Shown here in pieces: positions 53,605 through 63,617 of a stretch of 64,000 bases of DNA. Position 1 is the stretch's first letter. Each line of letters opens with the position of its first letter. The notes beneath the pieces are model-generated. The model made no database searches. It saw nothing but the letters and a program-made list of their open reading frames with translations, and was not told the origin of the DNA. Location of the stretch: NCBI RefSeq assembly GCF_023554255.2, contig NZ_JAMJWD020000003.1, positions 1 through 64,000 of the forward strand, in the 5' to 3' direction. The position numbers and the translations under genes were made by a program. The DNA comes from Phyllobacterium sp. 21LDTY02-6 (GTDB taxonomy: Bacteria; Pseudomonadota; Alphaproteobacteria; Rhizobiales; Rhizobiaceae).

Positions 53605-54234
53605 TCAGCCGGACGCGTTCATTTGCCCGGCGACGATCCGGTCGATGGCATCGCTGCTCTCGGCCAGGCCGCGGACGACACCGGCCCTGTCGGCTTCGCT
53701 GCGGTTCTGGCTGAGCTTGCGCTTGCCCTTGAGCGTCCTGATCGTCATCTTGACGCCGACAATGCCGCGAAGCTGGGCCTGCACGAATTTGGCCGGCGCG
53801 TCGTCAACGCGCCATGGCCGCTCGCGGCGGCCTTCATGCAGTTCGGTCAGCCGGGTGACGATGGCATGAAGCCGGTCCGGCTCGTCGAAGAATTCGGCCG
53901 GTCCCGAAACCTGCACCGATGAATAATTCCAGGTTGGAACCACCTTGCCATGCTCGGCCTTCGATGCGTACCAGGAGGGCGTGATATAGGCGTCCGGCCC
54001 GGAAAACACCGCCAGCGCATCGCCGAGGCACGGCGTCTGCCATTGCGGATTGGGCCGCGCCAGATGTCCGTAAAGCACGCCGGACTCGCCTTCGGAAAGG
54101 TCGAGAAACATGGGAAGCGGCGTGCACAGCGGACCAGCTTCCGTTGCCGTGATGAACTGGGCGAGTTTGAACTCGTCGATCATCGCATGGATGGCGTCAC
54201 GGTCGAGTTCGGCGAAGGATGGCGGCGTATACAA
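53605..54234 (-). CDS. FMN-binding negative transcriptional regulator, PaiB family
   Basis: 209 residues starting at a TTG that yields the family N-terminus MYTPPSFAELDRDAIHAMI. It has the split-barrel FMN-binding core GVLYGHLARPNPQW, then PSWYASKAEHGKVVPTWNYS, which is diagnostic of PaiB. Bacillus PaiB represses sporulation and protease genes; in Gram-negative bacteria the role is unclear and it may act as a flavoprotein. Confidence 0.85.
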   Translation of the reverse strand: MYTPPSFAELDRDAIHAMIDEFKLAQFITATEAGPLCTPLPMFLDLSEGESGVLYGHLARPNPQWQTPCLGDALAVFSGPDAYITPSWYASKAEHGKVVPTWNYSSVQVSGPAEFFDEPDRLHAIVTRLTELHEGRRERPWRVDDAPAKFVQAQLRGIVGVKMTIRTLKGKRKLSQNRSEADRAGVVRGLAESSDAIDRIVAGQMNASG

Positions 54235-54463
54235 GGTCGTTCCAGTCCCGTTGAGGTCGAAAGCCGGATTTTACGGGCCGAGCACGGCATGTGGCAATGC
54301 GAGACTTGTCCCGGTAACATTCCAGGCCGAAGCCGGAACGGCCGGACCCCGCGCCAAGAGTAAGTTCCATAACGAACCTTATGCGACTTTGATGCCCGAC
54401 GGGGGCACATTCTATTTTCAAATGCGACATGTACAAAACCCTCTTTGTTTTCAGGAGGATGGA

Positions 54464-54610
54464 ATGCCCCGCAATTTTACGCAGTTGACGATTGACGAAC
54501 GCCGGATTGTTTCGCAGATGCTGCAAGCGAAGGTAGGCCTGGCGGCCGAGAAGCTGGCCGAGAAGGTCTCCGCCCTGCCCGGCGACGCGCATCTGCGCCT
54601 GTCAGGATGA
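54464..54610 (+). pseudogene. Truncated IS30-like transposase N-terminus
   Basis: 48 codons after AGGAGGATGGA. MPRNFTQLTIDERRIVSQML resembles the IS30-family N-terminal HTH, but the expected RHRSTI segment is missing and the frame ends at once in an unrelated sequence. It is a remnant cut by a later insertion. Tentative. Confidence 0.45.
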
Positions 54611-55068
54611 CATTTCTACTTTGCAGTAACAGGGCATTCTAACTTTGTGCTTACACATGTTAGGCATTACATATTGATAACAATAATATTATTAAATAAC
54701 GATAGATCAGATAGTTAAGCAGATAGTGGCGGGTAGATTTATTATTGCTAGCGACAGATGTGGATTGATAATATTACATCTCTACGGAACGCCAAGAATG
54801 CTGTTGGTTGCGCAATCCAACCATATTCAAGAGCTAAATCATATCATCGATGGTGAGGCACTATTCAACTATAGCTGCCAATATTGGTGCGAACGTTAAG
54901 ACAAAAATATTGATTATGGAGAAACGGGGGCTTGCAAGCATAATGACTATGTTATTTTATGTGTATCGCAAAGCGCACTTATGTTCTTATCCGTTTCATG
55001 AGTATCTCCGGTTAATCATACTTCCCAACGCAGTGCGCGACTTATTAGTGAGGAGGCACATTATTCCA
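54611..55068. other. AT-rich foreign patch with a possible IS21-type end
   Basis: About 460 bases of markedly low G+C with no credible gene. At its left edge two imperfect repeats (ATTTCTACTTTGC near 54613 and ATTCTAACTTTGT near 54639), each followed by an ACA motif, resemble the multiple terminal repeats of IS21-family elements. An open frame from 54850 has no recognisable domain until its last 30 codons, which belong to the next feature. Confidence 0.45.
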
Positions 55069-55206
55069 ATGCTTGCGCAATTGTTGGCTGGGTCTTTGGT
55101 CGGCAGAATCGCACGCGGTTCTGATCTCGGCGTAAACCGGAATGCCCTCCTCGCCTGAGCCGTGGGAGGTGTTGCGGGTGGTCAGTTGATTGGTGCGCGT
55201 TTCTGA
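55069..55206 (+). pseudogene. Small glycine-zipper membrane protein with an in-frame stop
   Basis: Reads MLAQLLAGSLVGRIARGSDL, continues to NALLA, meets TGA (55156-55158), and then continues in the same frame as AVGGVAGGQLIGARF before a second TGA. The two halves together look like a short two-helix glycine-zipper protein. AGGAGG lies about 12 bases upstream. The internal stop makes it a probable pseudogene. Confidence 0.5.
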
Positions 55207-55370
55207 ACAGGCTTCTGGATCGAACGCTGCGCCCTGCCCTATCTCGCCTGGTCCGCATCCCAGGTCCGGCCTTTGTACCTGACGCCGATGACAAGGCCTT
55301 CGGCCATAGGCGCAGCCATCAAGACTAAAACCGTGATCCTGTCAGAACTTTTCCCCAATCGGAGTATCCC

Positions 55371-55745
55371 ATGACGACCCTGAAACTCAGATATTTATTG
55401 CTTGCACTTGTTCCGCTGGCGGTTGCCGGTTGCATTACCGCAGAGGAAGAAGATCAGAATAATTGCTCGTCCTATGGGTTCCGGCCAGGTACGGACGCCT
55501 TTGCCAACTGCATGATGCAACAGGGCTTGCGTCACGACGACGAAAGGCGGCGCTATATGGACGTGCTGGAAGAGCGGCGCGAGCGTAAACATGAGCGCAA
55601 GAAAGAACGGCGGCGCCGTGAACAGAGTCAAATCGACACGCGGCCGCAGTTTGACAGGGACGGCAATCCGAACTTCGACACGCAAGGCAATTACACCGGC
55701 TGCCATGGCATGGGCTGTGAGGTCGATAATCCCGACGACGGTTAG
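55371..55745 (+). CDS. Hypothetical lipoprotein
   Basis: 124 residues with a signal peptide and lipobox LAVAGC (cleavage before C21). The mature part has cysteines in NNCSSYGF, NCMMQQG and GCHGMGCEV and a highly charged Arg/Glu stretch (RRRYMDVLEERRERKHERKK, 60-79) likely to be a single helix. Similar small lipoproteins of unknown function are common in Hyphomicrobiales. GGAGTATCCC precedes the ATG. Confidence 0.75.
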   Translation: MTTLKLRYLLLALVPLAVAGCITAEEEDQNNCSSYGFRPGTDAFANCMMQQGLRHDDERRRYMDVLEERRERKHERKKERRRREQSQIDTRPQFDRDGNPNFDTQGNYTGCHGMGCEVDNPDDG

Positions 55746-55885
55746 TTCGACATCACTATTGTTGGCTCTGATGGCGTAGACGGGATGGGTTGCCCGTCTG
55801 CTTCACGCCATCAACCGGCAACAATCGCCCTCAACAAATCGCATCGAGCAGAATCAGCGGCGCATCAGGTGTCGTATGCGTCGTC

Positions 55886-56517
55886 CTATTTCGGCAAGGC
55901 GTAGGCGATGATGTAATCGCCGCGATCCGGCGACTGGCGCGCGCCGCCCGCCGAGATGACGACGAACTGGCGGCCGCTTTCGGGAGAAACATAGGTCATC
56001 GGCGTCGCTTGCGCGCCGACCGGCAGGCGACCCTTCCAGAGTTCCTCGCCGGTGGCCACATCGATGGCGCGCAGATAGTAGTCCTGCGTGCCGGCATAGA
56101 AGATGAGGCCACCCGCCGTGGTGACCGGTCCGCCAAGCGACGGCATGCCGATCGGAATTTGCAGACCGGTCTTCATGCCGAGCGGGCCGGTGTCCTGCAG
56201 CGTGCCCGCCGGCACCTGCCAGACGAGCTGGCGCGATTTCAGGTCAATGGCGCTGATCGTGCCATAGGGCGGCTGATGGCAGGGGACATCGAGTGGCGAC
56301 ATGAAGCCGTTCTTGAGCGCGCCGTAGGGCGTGCCGAGCTGTGTTCCCAGGCCGTCATGCGCTGCCGAAGGCCCATAATTGTCGGCGACGGCACGCGGCA
56401 GCAATTCCACGAATTGCGGCATGCGGATGTCGTTGACGATCAGGTAGCCATTGGCTTCGTCGATCGAGGCGCTGCCCCAATTCATGCCGCCATAATAGCC
56501 GGGAAATTGCAGCGAGC
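55886..56517 (-). pseudogene. C-terminal fragment of a PQQ-dependent glucose dehydrogenase
   Basis: About 210 codons matching the end of membrane-bound quinoprotein glucose/quinate dehydrogenases: LQFPGYYGGMNWGSASIDEA, PYGTISAIDLKSRQLVWQVP, GGLIFYAGTQDYYLRAIDVA and TGEELWKGRLP. The upstream part, including the membrane helices and most of the propeller, is missing; the frame runs into antisense sequence of another gene fragment at about 56517. It is a truncated relic. Confidence 0.75.
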
Positions 56518-56666
56518 GCGTGGTGCGCGTGACCGAGATCGAGCGCATCCTGGCGGTGCTGCGCGCCGAATTGATGAGCGACTTCGGCGATGCCGAACTG
56601 AAAGCTGCGATGGCCCTGCTCGGCCGGCTGGAGACGAAGCTGGCCGGATCGGAAGCCGGTGAATAG
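56518..56666 (+). pseudogene. 3' fragment of a MarR-like regulator gene
   Basis: On the plus strand the sequence reads ERILAVLRAELMSDFGDAEL, then ALLGRLETKLAGSEAGE and a stop, like the dimerisation helix at the end of MarR-family regulators. It abuts the glucose dehydrogenase fragment head to head, so a deletion or inversion joined two truncated genes. Confidence 0.5.
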
Positions 56667-56687
56667 CGCCTCGCACCAGCGGCTTCA

Positions 56688-57737
56688 CTACTCACGACCT
56701 GTGAAAAAATCGTTCTGACGGCGCGTACTTTCGCGCTTTTCCAGGCTCCAGTTGACGCGGGTGGTGCCGGGTTCCGAGCCATTGATCCGGGCAATAATCG
56801 CCGCGGCCGTCGCTTTGCCGATCTGCTCGCGGTCTGGACGAATTGTCGTCAGTGAAGGGGTCAGATACCGGGCAGCCTCGTTATCGCCAAAAGCGATCAA
56901 GCCAACATCATTCGGCACCTGCTTGCCAAGCGTCTTGAGTGCGCGGAGGACCCCGAAGCCAACAACGTCGCTATTGCACACGATACCATCGATGTCCGGG
57001 TGCTGCTCCATGAGTTCGATCGCCAAGCGTTCGCCGAGAACAGGGCTGCCGCCCTGTTGCGCCGTATGCGTGACAAGTTCTGGAAGGCCGGCTGCGGCTG
57101 CGGCTGCCTTGACACCTTTCAGGCGCTTCTGGGCGCGCAGGTCGTTTTCTCGGACGCTGCCAAGAAAGGCTAGCCGCCGATAGCCTTCCGCGATCAGGTG
57201 CTCGGCTTGAGCCGCACCGACCTGTGCATGATCGAAACCAACGGCCGTATCGATAACAGGGCCGCTTGTATCCCACATCTCGATGATCGGGATTCCCGAC
57301 GCCATGAGCAACTCGGCGACTTTCGGCGGATGATCCACGCCGATGATCGCCACCGCGGCAGGGCGCCAGCTGAGAATGGATCGGACAAGCCGCAGTTCCT
57401 GATCGGCATCGTAGCGAGTGTTCGCCAGCATGACTTGAAGATCGTGTTCAAGAAGGCACGATTGCAATGTGTCGATGATGCTTGCGAATTCAGAGTAGTA
57501 CAGCGACGTCACTACCACGCCGACAATGTCCGAGCGTGTCCCGGAAAGTCCGCCCGCGAGACGGTTCGGCACGTAGTTCAACTCGTCCATCGCAGCATTG
57601 ATGCGGCTGCGAAGCTCGGTCCGGACTGTGTTGGGGGCCCTCAAGGCGCGCGAAACCGTGTTGACGGAAACACCGACCCGTTCTGCGATTGACGCGAGTG
57701 TAGGTATGTTCTTCCTGTCTTTGAATGAGCTGCGCAT
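56688..57737 (-). CDS. LacI-family transcriptional regulator of the sulfatase operon
   Basis: 349 residues. LacI HTH at the N-terminus (TLASIAERVGVSVNTVSRAL, then YVPNRLAGGL hinge), followed by a periplasmic-binding-like sensor domain (GVVVTSLYYSEF, GFDHAQVGAAQAEHLI). It is divergent from the sulfatase-transporter operon and probably represses it, with relief by the imported sulfate ester or its product. A candidate operator lies at 57776-57789. Confidence 0.85.
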   Translation of the reverse strand: MRSSFKDRKNIPTLASIAERVGVSVNTVSRALRAPNTVRTELRSRINAAMDELNYVPNRLAGGLSGTRSDIVGVVVTSLYYSEFASIIDTLQSCLLEHDLQVMLANTRYDADQELRLVRSILSWRPAAVAIIGVDHPPKVAELLMASGIPIIEMWDTSGPVIDTAVGFDHAQVGAAQAEHLIAEGYRRLAFLGSVRENDLRAQKRLKGVKAAAAAAGLPELVTHTAQQGGSPVLGERLAIELMEQHPDIDGIVCNSDVVGFGVLRALKTLGKQVPNDVGLIAFGDNEAARYLTPSLTTIRPDREQIGKATAAAIIARINGSEPGTTRVNWSLEKRESTRRQNDFFTGRE

Positions 57738-57775
57738 CTTTATTCCAAAAGCACCGAACCTGTTTGAGTGATCGT

Positions 57776-57789
57776 TGCGTTAACGTTCA
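57776..57789. promoter_or_regulatory. Candidate LacI operator
   Basis: TGCGTTAACGTTCA centred on the palindrome CGTTAACG, in the 149-bp divergent spacer. The central CG-flanked dyad is typical of LacI-family sites. Confidence 0.5.
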
Positions 57790-57886
57790 CTTTGTGCCAT
57801 CGTTTTGGAGAAGAGGCAAGTAGAGACGGGTTCTACTCACCTGACAAAATAGATGGAGCCGAACAATCGGCATGCGGAGCAATAGG

Positions 57887-59323
57887 ATGGTCGAAAGGCC
57901 GAACATCATTCTGATCATGACGGACCAGCAACGCTACGACTCGATCGCGGCGCTCGGATTCCCTTATGCCGTCACGCCGAATATCGATGCCTTGATCGAA
58001 AAAGGCGTGGCATTGACTAATTGTCATATTACGGCGCCGAGCTGCGTTCCGTCGCGTGCGAGCCTCTTTACCGGCTATTACCCCCATACGACGGGTGTTC
58101 TGGCAAACGGCCAGGGATGGCAGCGAACCTGGGTCGAGCAGCTGCGCGATGCGGGCTATCGCTGCGTCAACGTCGGCAAGATGCATACCATCCCCTACAA
58201 TTCAGACTCGGGTTTCCACGAGCGTTACGTCGTGGAAAACAAGGATCGCTACATGGAGGGCCGCTGGTATTTTGACGAGTGGGACAAGGCGCTTGCCGCC
58301 AATGGCCTTGTCAAGCAGCAGCGCGAACATTACCGCAAGCTCGACGACTATCGCGAGCGGCTGGGTTGTTTCGACTGGGAATTGCCCGAGGAACTGCATT
58401 CCGATGCCTTCGTCGGCAACATGGCGAAGTGGTGGGTAGAGACCTATCCGGCCACCGAGCCACTGTTCCTGCAGGTCGGCTTCCCCGGACCCCATCCGCC
58501 ATTCGATCCGCCAGCGCGCTATACCGAGCCCTATCTCAAGCGCAACGACCTGCCGCTGCCCAACCCGTCAAAGGAAGAACTGGATTCGCTGCACCAGGAG
58601 CTGAAGGACAAGCGCCAACACGATGTCGAGGTCGATCACGACTCCGTCGTCTGGAACCTTGATCCGAGCGCTGACCAGCTGCAACGGCTCTGGGCACACT
58701 ATCTCGGCAACGTCACGCTGATCGACGAGAAAGTCGGCGAGCTCCTGGAGGCGCTCAAGGCCCGCGGTTATCTGGAAGACGCAATCGTCATCTTCACCTC
58801 GGACCATGGCGAATGTCTCGGCGAACACGGCCTGATCCAGAAATGGTCGATGTATGACATCGTCACCCGGGTTCCGACTGTCATATGGTCTACGGCGAAC
58901 CGCTTCCCAGGCGGACGTTCGATCGAAGGACTGTGTCAGCTCTTCGATCTCGGTCCGACGATCCTCGAATATGCCGGCATCACGCCGCCGCCGTCTTTCG
59001 AGGCGCAGAGCCTGAAGCCGGCGCTTGAGGGCAAGGACTGGACACCGCGCGCCCATGTGTTCTGCGAGCAGATGGGCGACGTGGCAATGGCCGGAAGTGT
59101 CGAGTTCATGACCGGCGTGCGCAGCGACCGCTGGAAGCTCGTGCACTTCAAGGGTTCCGCCGACGGGCAGCTTTTCGATCTCGAGAACGATCCAAAGGAG
59201 GTGAAGAACCTTTGGAGTGATCCTGATTACGCCGGGCAGAAACGGGAACTTCTCGATGTCATGCGCGACTGGCTGATCGAGTCAAACTTCAAGACGCGCG
59301 ACGTGATGGCAGGTGCGCGATGA
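57887..59323 (+). CDS. Sulfatase (formylglycine-dependent), first of two
   Basis: 478 residues from the ATG at 57887, which has GGAG seven bases upstream; an ATG at 57872 is the alternative. N-terminal metal site [16 protein letters not shown] and the maturation motif CVPSR (C53, in [20 protein letters not shown]), whose cysteine becomes formylglycine. Further sites GKMHTIPYN and [14 protein letters not shown]. No signal peptide, so it acts in the cytoplasm on an imported sulfate ester. The substrate is unknown; choline sulfate or a sulfated sugar or aromatic are options. Confidence 0.9.
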   Translation: MVERPNIILIMTDQQRYDSIAALGFPYAVTPNIDALIEKGVALTNCHITAPSCVPSRASLFTGYYPHTTGVLANGQGWQRTWVEQLRDAGYRCVNVGKMHTIPYNSDSGFHERYVVENKDRYMEGRWYFDEWDKALAANGLVKQQREHYRKLDDYRERLGCFDWELPEELHSDAFVGNMAKWWVETYPATEPLFLQVGFPGPHPPFDPPARYTEPYLKRNDLPLPNPSKEELDSLHQELKDKRQHDVEVDHDSVVWNLDPSADQLQRLWAHYLGNVTLIDEKVGELLEALKARGYLEDAIVIFTSDHGECLGEHGLIQKWSMYDIVTRVPTVIWSTANRFPGGRSIEGLCQLFDLGPTILEYAGITPPPSFEAQSLKPALEGKDWTPRAHVFCEQMGDVAMAGSVEFMTGVRSDRWKLVHFKGSADGQLFDLENDPKEVKNLWSDPDYAGQKRELLDVMRDWLIESNFKTRDVMAGAR

Positions 59324-59366
59324 GCCGGCCGAACGTTGGACGCCGGCGCGCATTCGCAGGGGAGGC

Positions 59367-60176
59367 ATGAGCTTGTCCATTGTAACGACCGAAGAAAAGC
59401 CCGAAACCGTGCGGCAATCGCTGCTGTCTCATTCGTTCGGCATGCTGGCTGTCAACGCATCCGCCATCGTCATCGGCATCCTGCTCTGGGCGTTTGTCAC
59501 CGCACAAGGGGTGGTGGGCCTCCCGACACCGCTGGCCGTCGCGAAGCAGGCTGTCATCCAGGCACAGAGCGGCCTTCTCCTGTCTGATGCGATTTCCAGC
59601 CTTGGCCGCGTCTTCACTGGCTTTGCGCTCGGAATCATGGTGGCGATACCCGTCGGCTTCCTGATGGGCTGGTACCGGCTTGCCCGCGGCATCATCGAGC
59701 CCTACGTGCAGTTCTTCCGGACCATTCCGCCGCTTGCCATAATTCCACTCGCAATCGTCACCATGGGCATTGACGAGACGCCGAAGATCTTTGTCATCTT
59801 CCTGGCATCCTTCCTGTCGAGTGTCGTGGCGACCTACCAAGGCGTCGTCAACGTCGACAAAACGCTGGTCAATGCCGCTCGCGTGCTTGGCGCCAACGAC
59901 TTTACCATCTTTCGGCGGGTCATCGTGCCGGCATCTCTACCATACATCATGGTCGGCGTCCGCATCGGTCTCGGCTCCTCCTGGGCGACCGTTGTAGCCG
60001 CAGAACTGATTGCCGCGCAGTCCGGCCTTGGTTTTCGCATGCAGCAGGCGCAGCTTTACTATGACCTTCCGACAATCTTCGTCAGCCTCATCGCGATCGG
60101 TATCCTGGGCCTGATCATGGACCGGATCGTCCAGGCCATCGATGCGGTGCTGACCGCCTGGCAGGAAAAGCTATGA
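59367..60176 (+). CDS. ABC transporter permease (SsuC/TauC type)
   Basis: 269 residues from an ATG with GGGGAGGC upstream; a longer frame overlaps the sulfatase end. About six membrane segments and the permease loop [20 protein letters not shown] (EAA-like) of the nitrate/sulfonate/taurine family. It overlaps the ATPase gene by 4 nt. It imports the sulfated compound together with the next two gene products. Confidence 0.9.
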   Translation: MSLSIVTTEEKPETVRQSLLSHSFGMLAVNASAIVIGILLWAFVTAQGVVGLPTPLAVAKQAVIQAQSGLLLSDAISSLGRVFTGFALGIMVAIPVGFLMGWYRLARGIIEPYVQFFRTIPPLAIIPLAIVTMGIDETPKIFVIFLASFLSSVVATYQGVVNVDKTLVNAARVLGANDFTIFRRVIVPASLPYIMVGVRIGLGSSWATVVAAELIAAQSGLGFRMQQAQLYYDLPTIFVSLIAIGILGLIMDRIVQAIDAVLTAWQEKL

Positions 60177-60943
60177 GCACCAAGATCTCGTTCCAGAACG
60201 TCACCAAGACGTTCAACATCGCCGGGCAGACCTCTTTCAACGCCCTGCAGGCGCTCAACCTCGATATTGAGGACGGCGAATTCATCACCGTCGTCGGTCC
60301 CTCCGGTTGCGGCAAGTCGACCGCGATGAATATCGCCGCAGGCCTGACCGATCCGTCCTCTGGACAGGTCCTTGTCGACAATGTGCCGGTCAAGGGACCG
60401 GGACCGGAGCGCGGCGTCATCTTCCAACAATATGCGCTGTTCCCCTGGCTGACAGTGCGCCAGAATGTCGAATTCGGCCTGCAGATCTCTAAACATCCCA
60501 AGGCGGAGCGGCGCAGGATCGCTGACCACTTCATCGCCCTTGTCGGCCTCAGCGACTTCGCGGACTCCCTGCCAAAGACCCTGTCCGGCGGCATGAAGCA
60601 GCGCTGCGCCATCGCCCGCGCATACGCGGTCAACCCGAAGATTTTGCTCATGGACGAGCCATTCGGAGCATTGGATGCCTTGACGCGCGTGCAGCTTCAG
60701 GATCAGTTGCTGGCTACCTGGAGCAAGGAACGGCGTACGGTGATGTTCATCACCCACGATGTGGACGAGGCGGTTTACCTCGCCAGCCGCGTCGTCGTCA
60801 TGGCGGCCCGTCCCGGTCGGCTCCATAAGATTGTTCAGGTCGACCTGCCATATCCCCGTACGGAGGAGATGCGCCTTTCACCGGAATTTTCTGCTTTGCG
60901 CAACGAGGTCTGGCGCTCGGTCTATCACCCGGCTGCCACCTGA
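60173..60943 (+). CDS. ABC transporter ATP-binding protein (SsuB/TauB type)
   Basis: 256 residues; Walker [10 protein letters not shown] (about 42-50), Q-loop [12 protein letters not shown], signature [16 protein letters not shown] and Walker [16 protein letters not shown]. This is the usual single-domain ATPase of sulfonate/nitrate/taurine importers. Confidence 0.92.
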   Translation: MSTKISFQNVTKTFNIAGQTSFNALQALNLDIEDGEFITVVGPSGCGKSTAMNIAAGLTDPSSGQVLVDNVPVKGPGPERGVIFQQYALFPWLTVRQNVEFGLQISKHPKAERRRIADHFIALVGLSDFADSLPKTLSGGMKQRCAIARAYAVNPKILLMDEPFGALDALTRVQLQDQLLATWSKERRTVMFITHDVDEAVYLASRVVVMAARPGRLHKIVQVDLPYPRTEEMRLSPEFSALRNEVWRSVYHPAAT

Positions 60944-60981
60944 CGTTTGCCCTGCGATCGGCTGTTAAAGGAGGAACAAAC

Positions 60982-61959
60982 ATGCTGACGAGACGAAATC
61001 TGTTGAAGACAACTGCAGCGTTGACTGCCGCGGGAGTTTTCTCCATTGGCGGCAGGGCTCTCGCACAGTCGGCCGACATGACCATCGGCTATATCGCCGA
61101 CTTTCCGAATGCCAGCGTCCTGGCCATTGCCCAGGACCTGAAGCTTTGGGAAGCGGAAGGCATTGCGCCGTCGGTCAAAGTCTTCACCAACGGGCCAATC
61201 CAGATCCAGGCCATGGGCGCCGGCAGCCTCAACTTCGGCACGATTGGTCCCGGCGCGCTCTGGCTTCCAGCCAGCGGCAAGGCCAAAGTCATCGGCGTGA
61301 ACGATATCGGCTTTTCGGACCGCGTCATCGCGCAAGGCGGCATCAATTCAATGAAGGACCTGAAGGGCAAGAAGGTCGGGGTGCCGCAGGGCACGTCCGG
61401 CGATATGATCCTGCGCATGGCGCTGACGAAGGCCGGCATGACGGTGGGCGATATTCAGGTGGTGCCGATGGATCCGTCGACAGTGGTCGCCGCCTTCACC
61501 TCGAAACAGATTGACGCCGCCGGCATATGGTATCCGCTGATCGACACGATCAAGCCGCGCGTGCCGGATATGAAGGAGCTCGCCTCAAACCAGGATTTCT
61601 ATCCGCAGACGTCGTTCATCAACACCTTCGTGGCCCGTAATGAAATCGTTCAGCAAAACCCCGACATCGTGAAGAAATTCCTGCGCGTGATGAAGAAGGC
61701 GATGGATTACCGGGCGGCGAATCTTGATCGTTCGATCCAGATCACTACGGCATTCCTGAATGCGCCGGCAGAGGCAACCGAGAAGGTTGCGCGCAGCCGC
61801 AAGATGCTGACTTCCAAGGAACTTGATGCCTTCACCAAGGACGGGACCGTCAACAAGTGGCTGACGGACTTCAACAAGATGTTCCAGGAATTTGGTACGG
61901 TGAAAGAACCGCTCCCTTCGGAGCAGTTCTACACCGCCGACCTCTTCACGAGTGCCTGA
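60982..61959 (+). CDS. ABC transporter substrate-binding protein (SsuA/TauA-like)
   Basis: 325 residues with a Tat-like signal (RRNLLKTTAALTAAGVF, cleavage near ALA-QS about residue 29) and an NMT1/SsuA-type periplasmic fold (GYIADFPNASVLAIAQDLKL, then LKGKKVGVPQGTSGDMILR). It delivers the ligand to the permease. GGAGGAAC upstream of the ATG. Being flanked by sulfatases implies a sulfate-ester ligand. Confidence 0.9.
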   Translation: MLTRRNLLKTTAALTAAGVFSIGGRALAQSADMTIGYIADFPNASVLAIAQDLKLWEAEGIAPSVKVFTNGPIQIQAMGAGSLNFGTIGPGALWLPASGKAKVIGVNDIGFSDRVIAQGGINSMKDLKGKKVGVPQGTSGDMILRMALTKAGMTVGDIQVVPMDPSTVVAAFTSKQIDAAGIWYPLIDTIKPRVPDMKELASNQDFYPQTSFINTFVARNEIVQQNPDIVKKFLRVMKKAMDYRAANLDRSIQITTAFLNAPAEATEKVARSRKMLTSKELDAFTKDGTVNKWLTDFNKMFQEFGTVKEPLPSEQFYTADLFTSA

Positions 61960-62057
61960 TGGTGCAGGCCGGTGGCAACACCGGCCAACTCGTTCGCCAA
62001 CAGGATTATCCGGGTTTATCGGCTTGCTGTTATGGCCCCTATCTGATCGAGATAACG

Positions 62058-63614
62058 ATGACGAAGCAGCCCAACATCCTGTTCATCATGTCCGACGACC
62101 ATGCCGCTCGGGCGATATCGGCGTATGGCTCCGGTTTGAACAGCACGCCGAACCTGGATCGCATCGCGAACGAGGGGATGCGGTTGGATCGCTGCTACGT
62201 CACCAATTCGATCTGCACGCCGAGCCGTGCGGCGATCCTGACAGGTACTTACAATCATGTGAACATGGTGACGACGCTTGATACCCATATCGACAACCGT
62301 CTGCCCAATGTCGCCAAGCACCTGCGCGCCGATGGCTACCAGACAGCCATCTTTGGAAAATGGCATTTGGGTGAAGGCAAGGCTCATTCACCGACCGGGT
62401 TCGACGAATGGTCAGTCGTACCGGGACAGGGAGAGTACTTCGATCCGGTGATGATCGACGACGCCGGTTCCAGGACCGAAAAGGGTTACGCCACCGACGT
62501 CATCACTGATAAATGTCTCGACTTTCTTAGGCGTCGCGACCCCACCCGGCCGTTTTTCCTGATGTGTCATCACAAAGCGCCACATCGCAGTTTCGAGCCT
62601 CATCCGCGCCACCGGCATCTTTACGCTGATGGAACGCTGCCTGTGCCGGAGACGTTCTGCGACGATTTCTCCAATCGGGCCGCCGCCGCAGCAGCGGCGA
62701 AGATGCGCATCCGTTCGGACATGACCTACAAGGATCTGGGGCTTGTACAACCTGAGGGCGGCGATGAAGTCGGCGAGCTTCTGGTGCCTGGCTGGACGCA
62801 ACGAAAAGTGCCGGAAATCGAACCCGGAGAGAAGCTGCAGCTGGTCGATGCGCTGACAGGCGAGAACCATATCTTCACGGATCCACAACAACTAGCCCTC
62901 TTCAAGTATCAACGCTACATGATGCGCTATTTGCAAACCATCGCCGCGGTTGACGAAAACGTGGGTCGCATGCTCGATTTTCTCGATGAGGAAGGCATTA
63001 GCGACAACACGATTGTCATCTATACATCTGATCAAGGCTTCTTCCTTGGCGAGCACGGCTGGTTCGACAAGCGGTTCATGTACGAAGAGTCGCTGCAGAT
63101 GCCGTTCCTGATCCGCTACCCGAATGGTATCAGGGCCGGAACGCGATCCGGCCATATCGTTACCAACGTGGATTTTGCGCCGACCTTTCTCGATTATGCC
63201 GGTCTGCCCTTCCCCAGTTATATGCAGGGGGAAAGCATGCGTCCGATCCTGGAGCAGACCAGGGAAAACGATGACATTGGTTTGGCCTACCATCGCTACT
63301 GGATGCACAAGGACGAATTTCACAATGCTTTCGCCCATTATGGCGTGCGCGACGCACGCTATAAGTTGATATACTGGTATAATGATCCGCTGAACCAACC
63401 GGGAGCCTATCCGGGAGGAGAGCCGCCGGAATGGGAATTGTTCGATTGTGAGAAGGATCCGTTTGAACTCCACAATCGCGCCAATGACCCCGCCTATTTC
63501 AGTGTGTTCCAGGATATGCTGGCCAAGCTCGATGGGCGGATGGCGGCGATCGGCGACATTCCCGAGCATGTCACCGCAGAGGCGCTGGCGAGACGTTCCA
63601 TCGTGGCGGCCTGA
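62058..63614 (+). CDS. Sulfatase (formylglycine-dependent), second of two
   Basis: 518 residues. KQPNILFIMSDDHAARAISA at the N-terminus and the maturation motif CTPSR (C53, in NSICTPSRAAILTGTYNHV). FGKWHLGEGKAHSPTGFDEW and YTSDQGFFLGEHGWFDKR complete the active site. It belongs to a different sulfatase subgroup from the first enzyme (long insertion about 215-290), so the two may act in sequence on one multiply sulfated substrate. No signal peptide is seen. Confidence 0.92.
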   Translation: MTKQPNILFIMSDDHAARAISAYGSGLNSTPNLDRIANEGMRLDRCYVTNSICTPSRAAILTGTYNHVNMVTTLDTHIDNRLPNVAKHLRADGYQTAIFGKWHLGEGKAHSPTGFDEWSVVPGQGEYFDPVMIDDAGSRTEKGYATDVITDKCLDFLRRRDPTRPFFLMCHHKAPHRSFEPHPRHRHLYADGTLPVPETFCDDFSNRAAAAAAAKMRIRSDMTYKDLGLVQPEGGDEVGELLVPGWTQRKVPEIEPGEKLQLVDALTGENHIFTDPQQLALFKYQRYMMRYLQTIAAVDENVGRMLDFLDEEGISDNTIVIYTSDQGFFLGEHGWFDKRFMYEESLQMPFLIRYPNGIRAGTRSGHIVTNVDFAPTFLDYAGLPFPSYMQGESMRPILEQTRENDDIGLAYHRYWMHKDEFHNAFAHYGVRDARYKLIYWYNDPLNQPGAYPGGEPPEWELFDCEKDPFELHNRANDPAYFSVFQDMLAKLDGRMAAIGDIPEHVTAEALARRSIVAA

Positions 63615-63617
63615 TCA

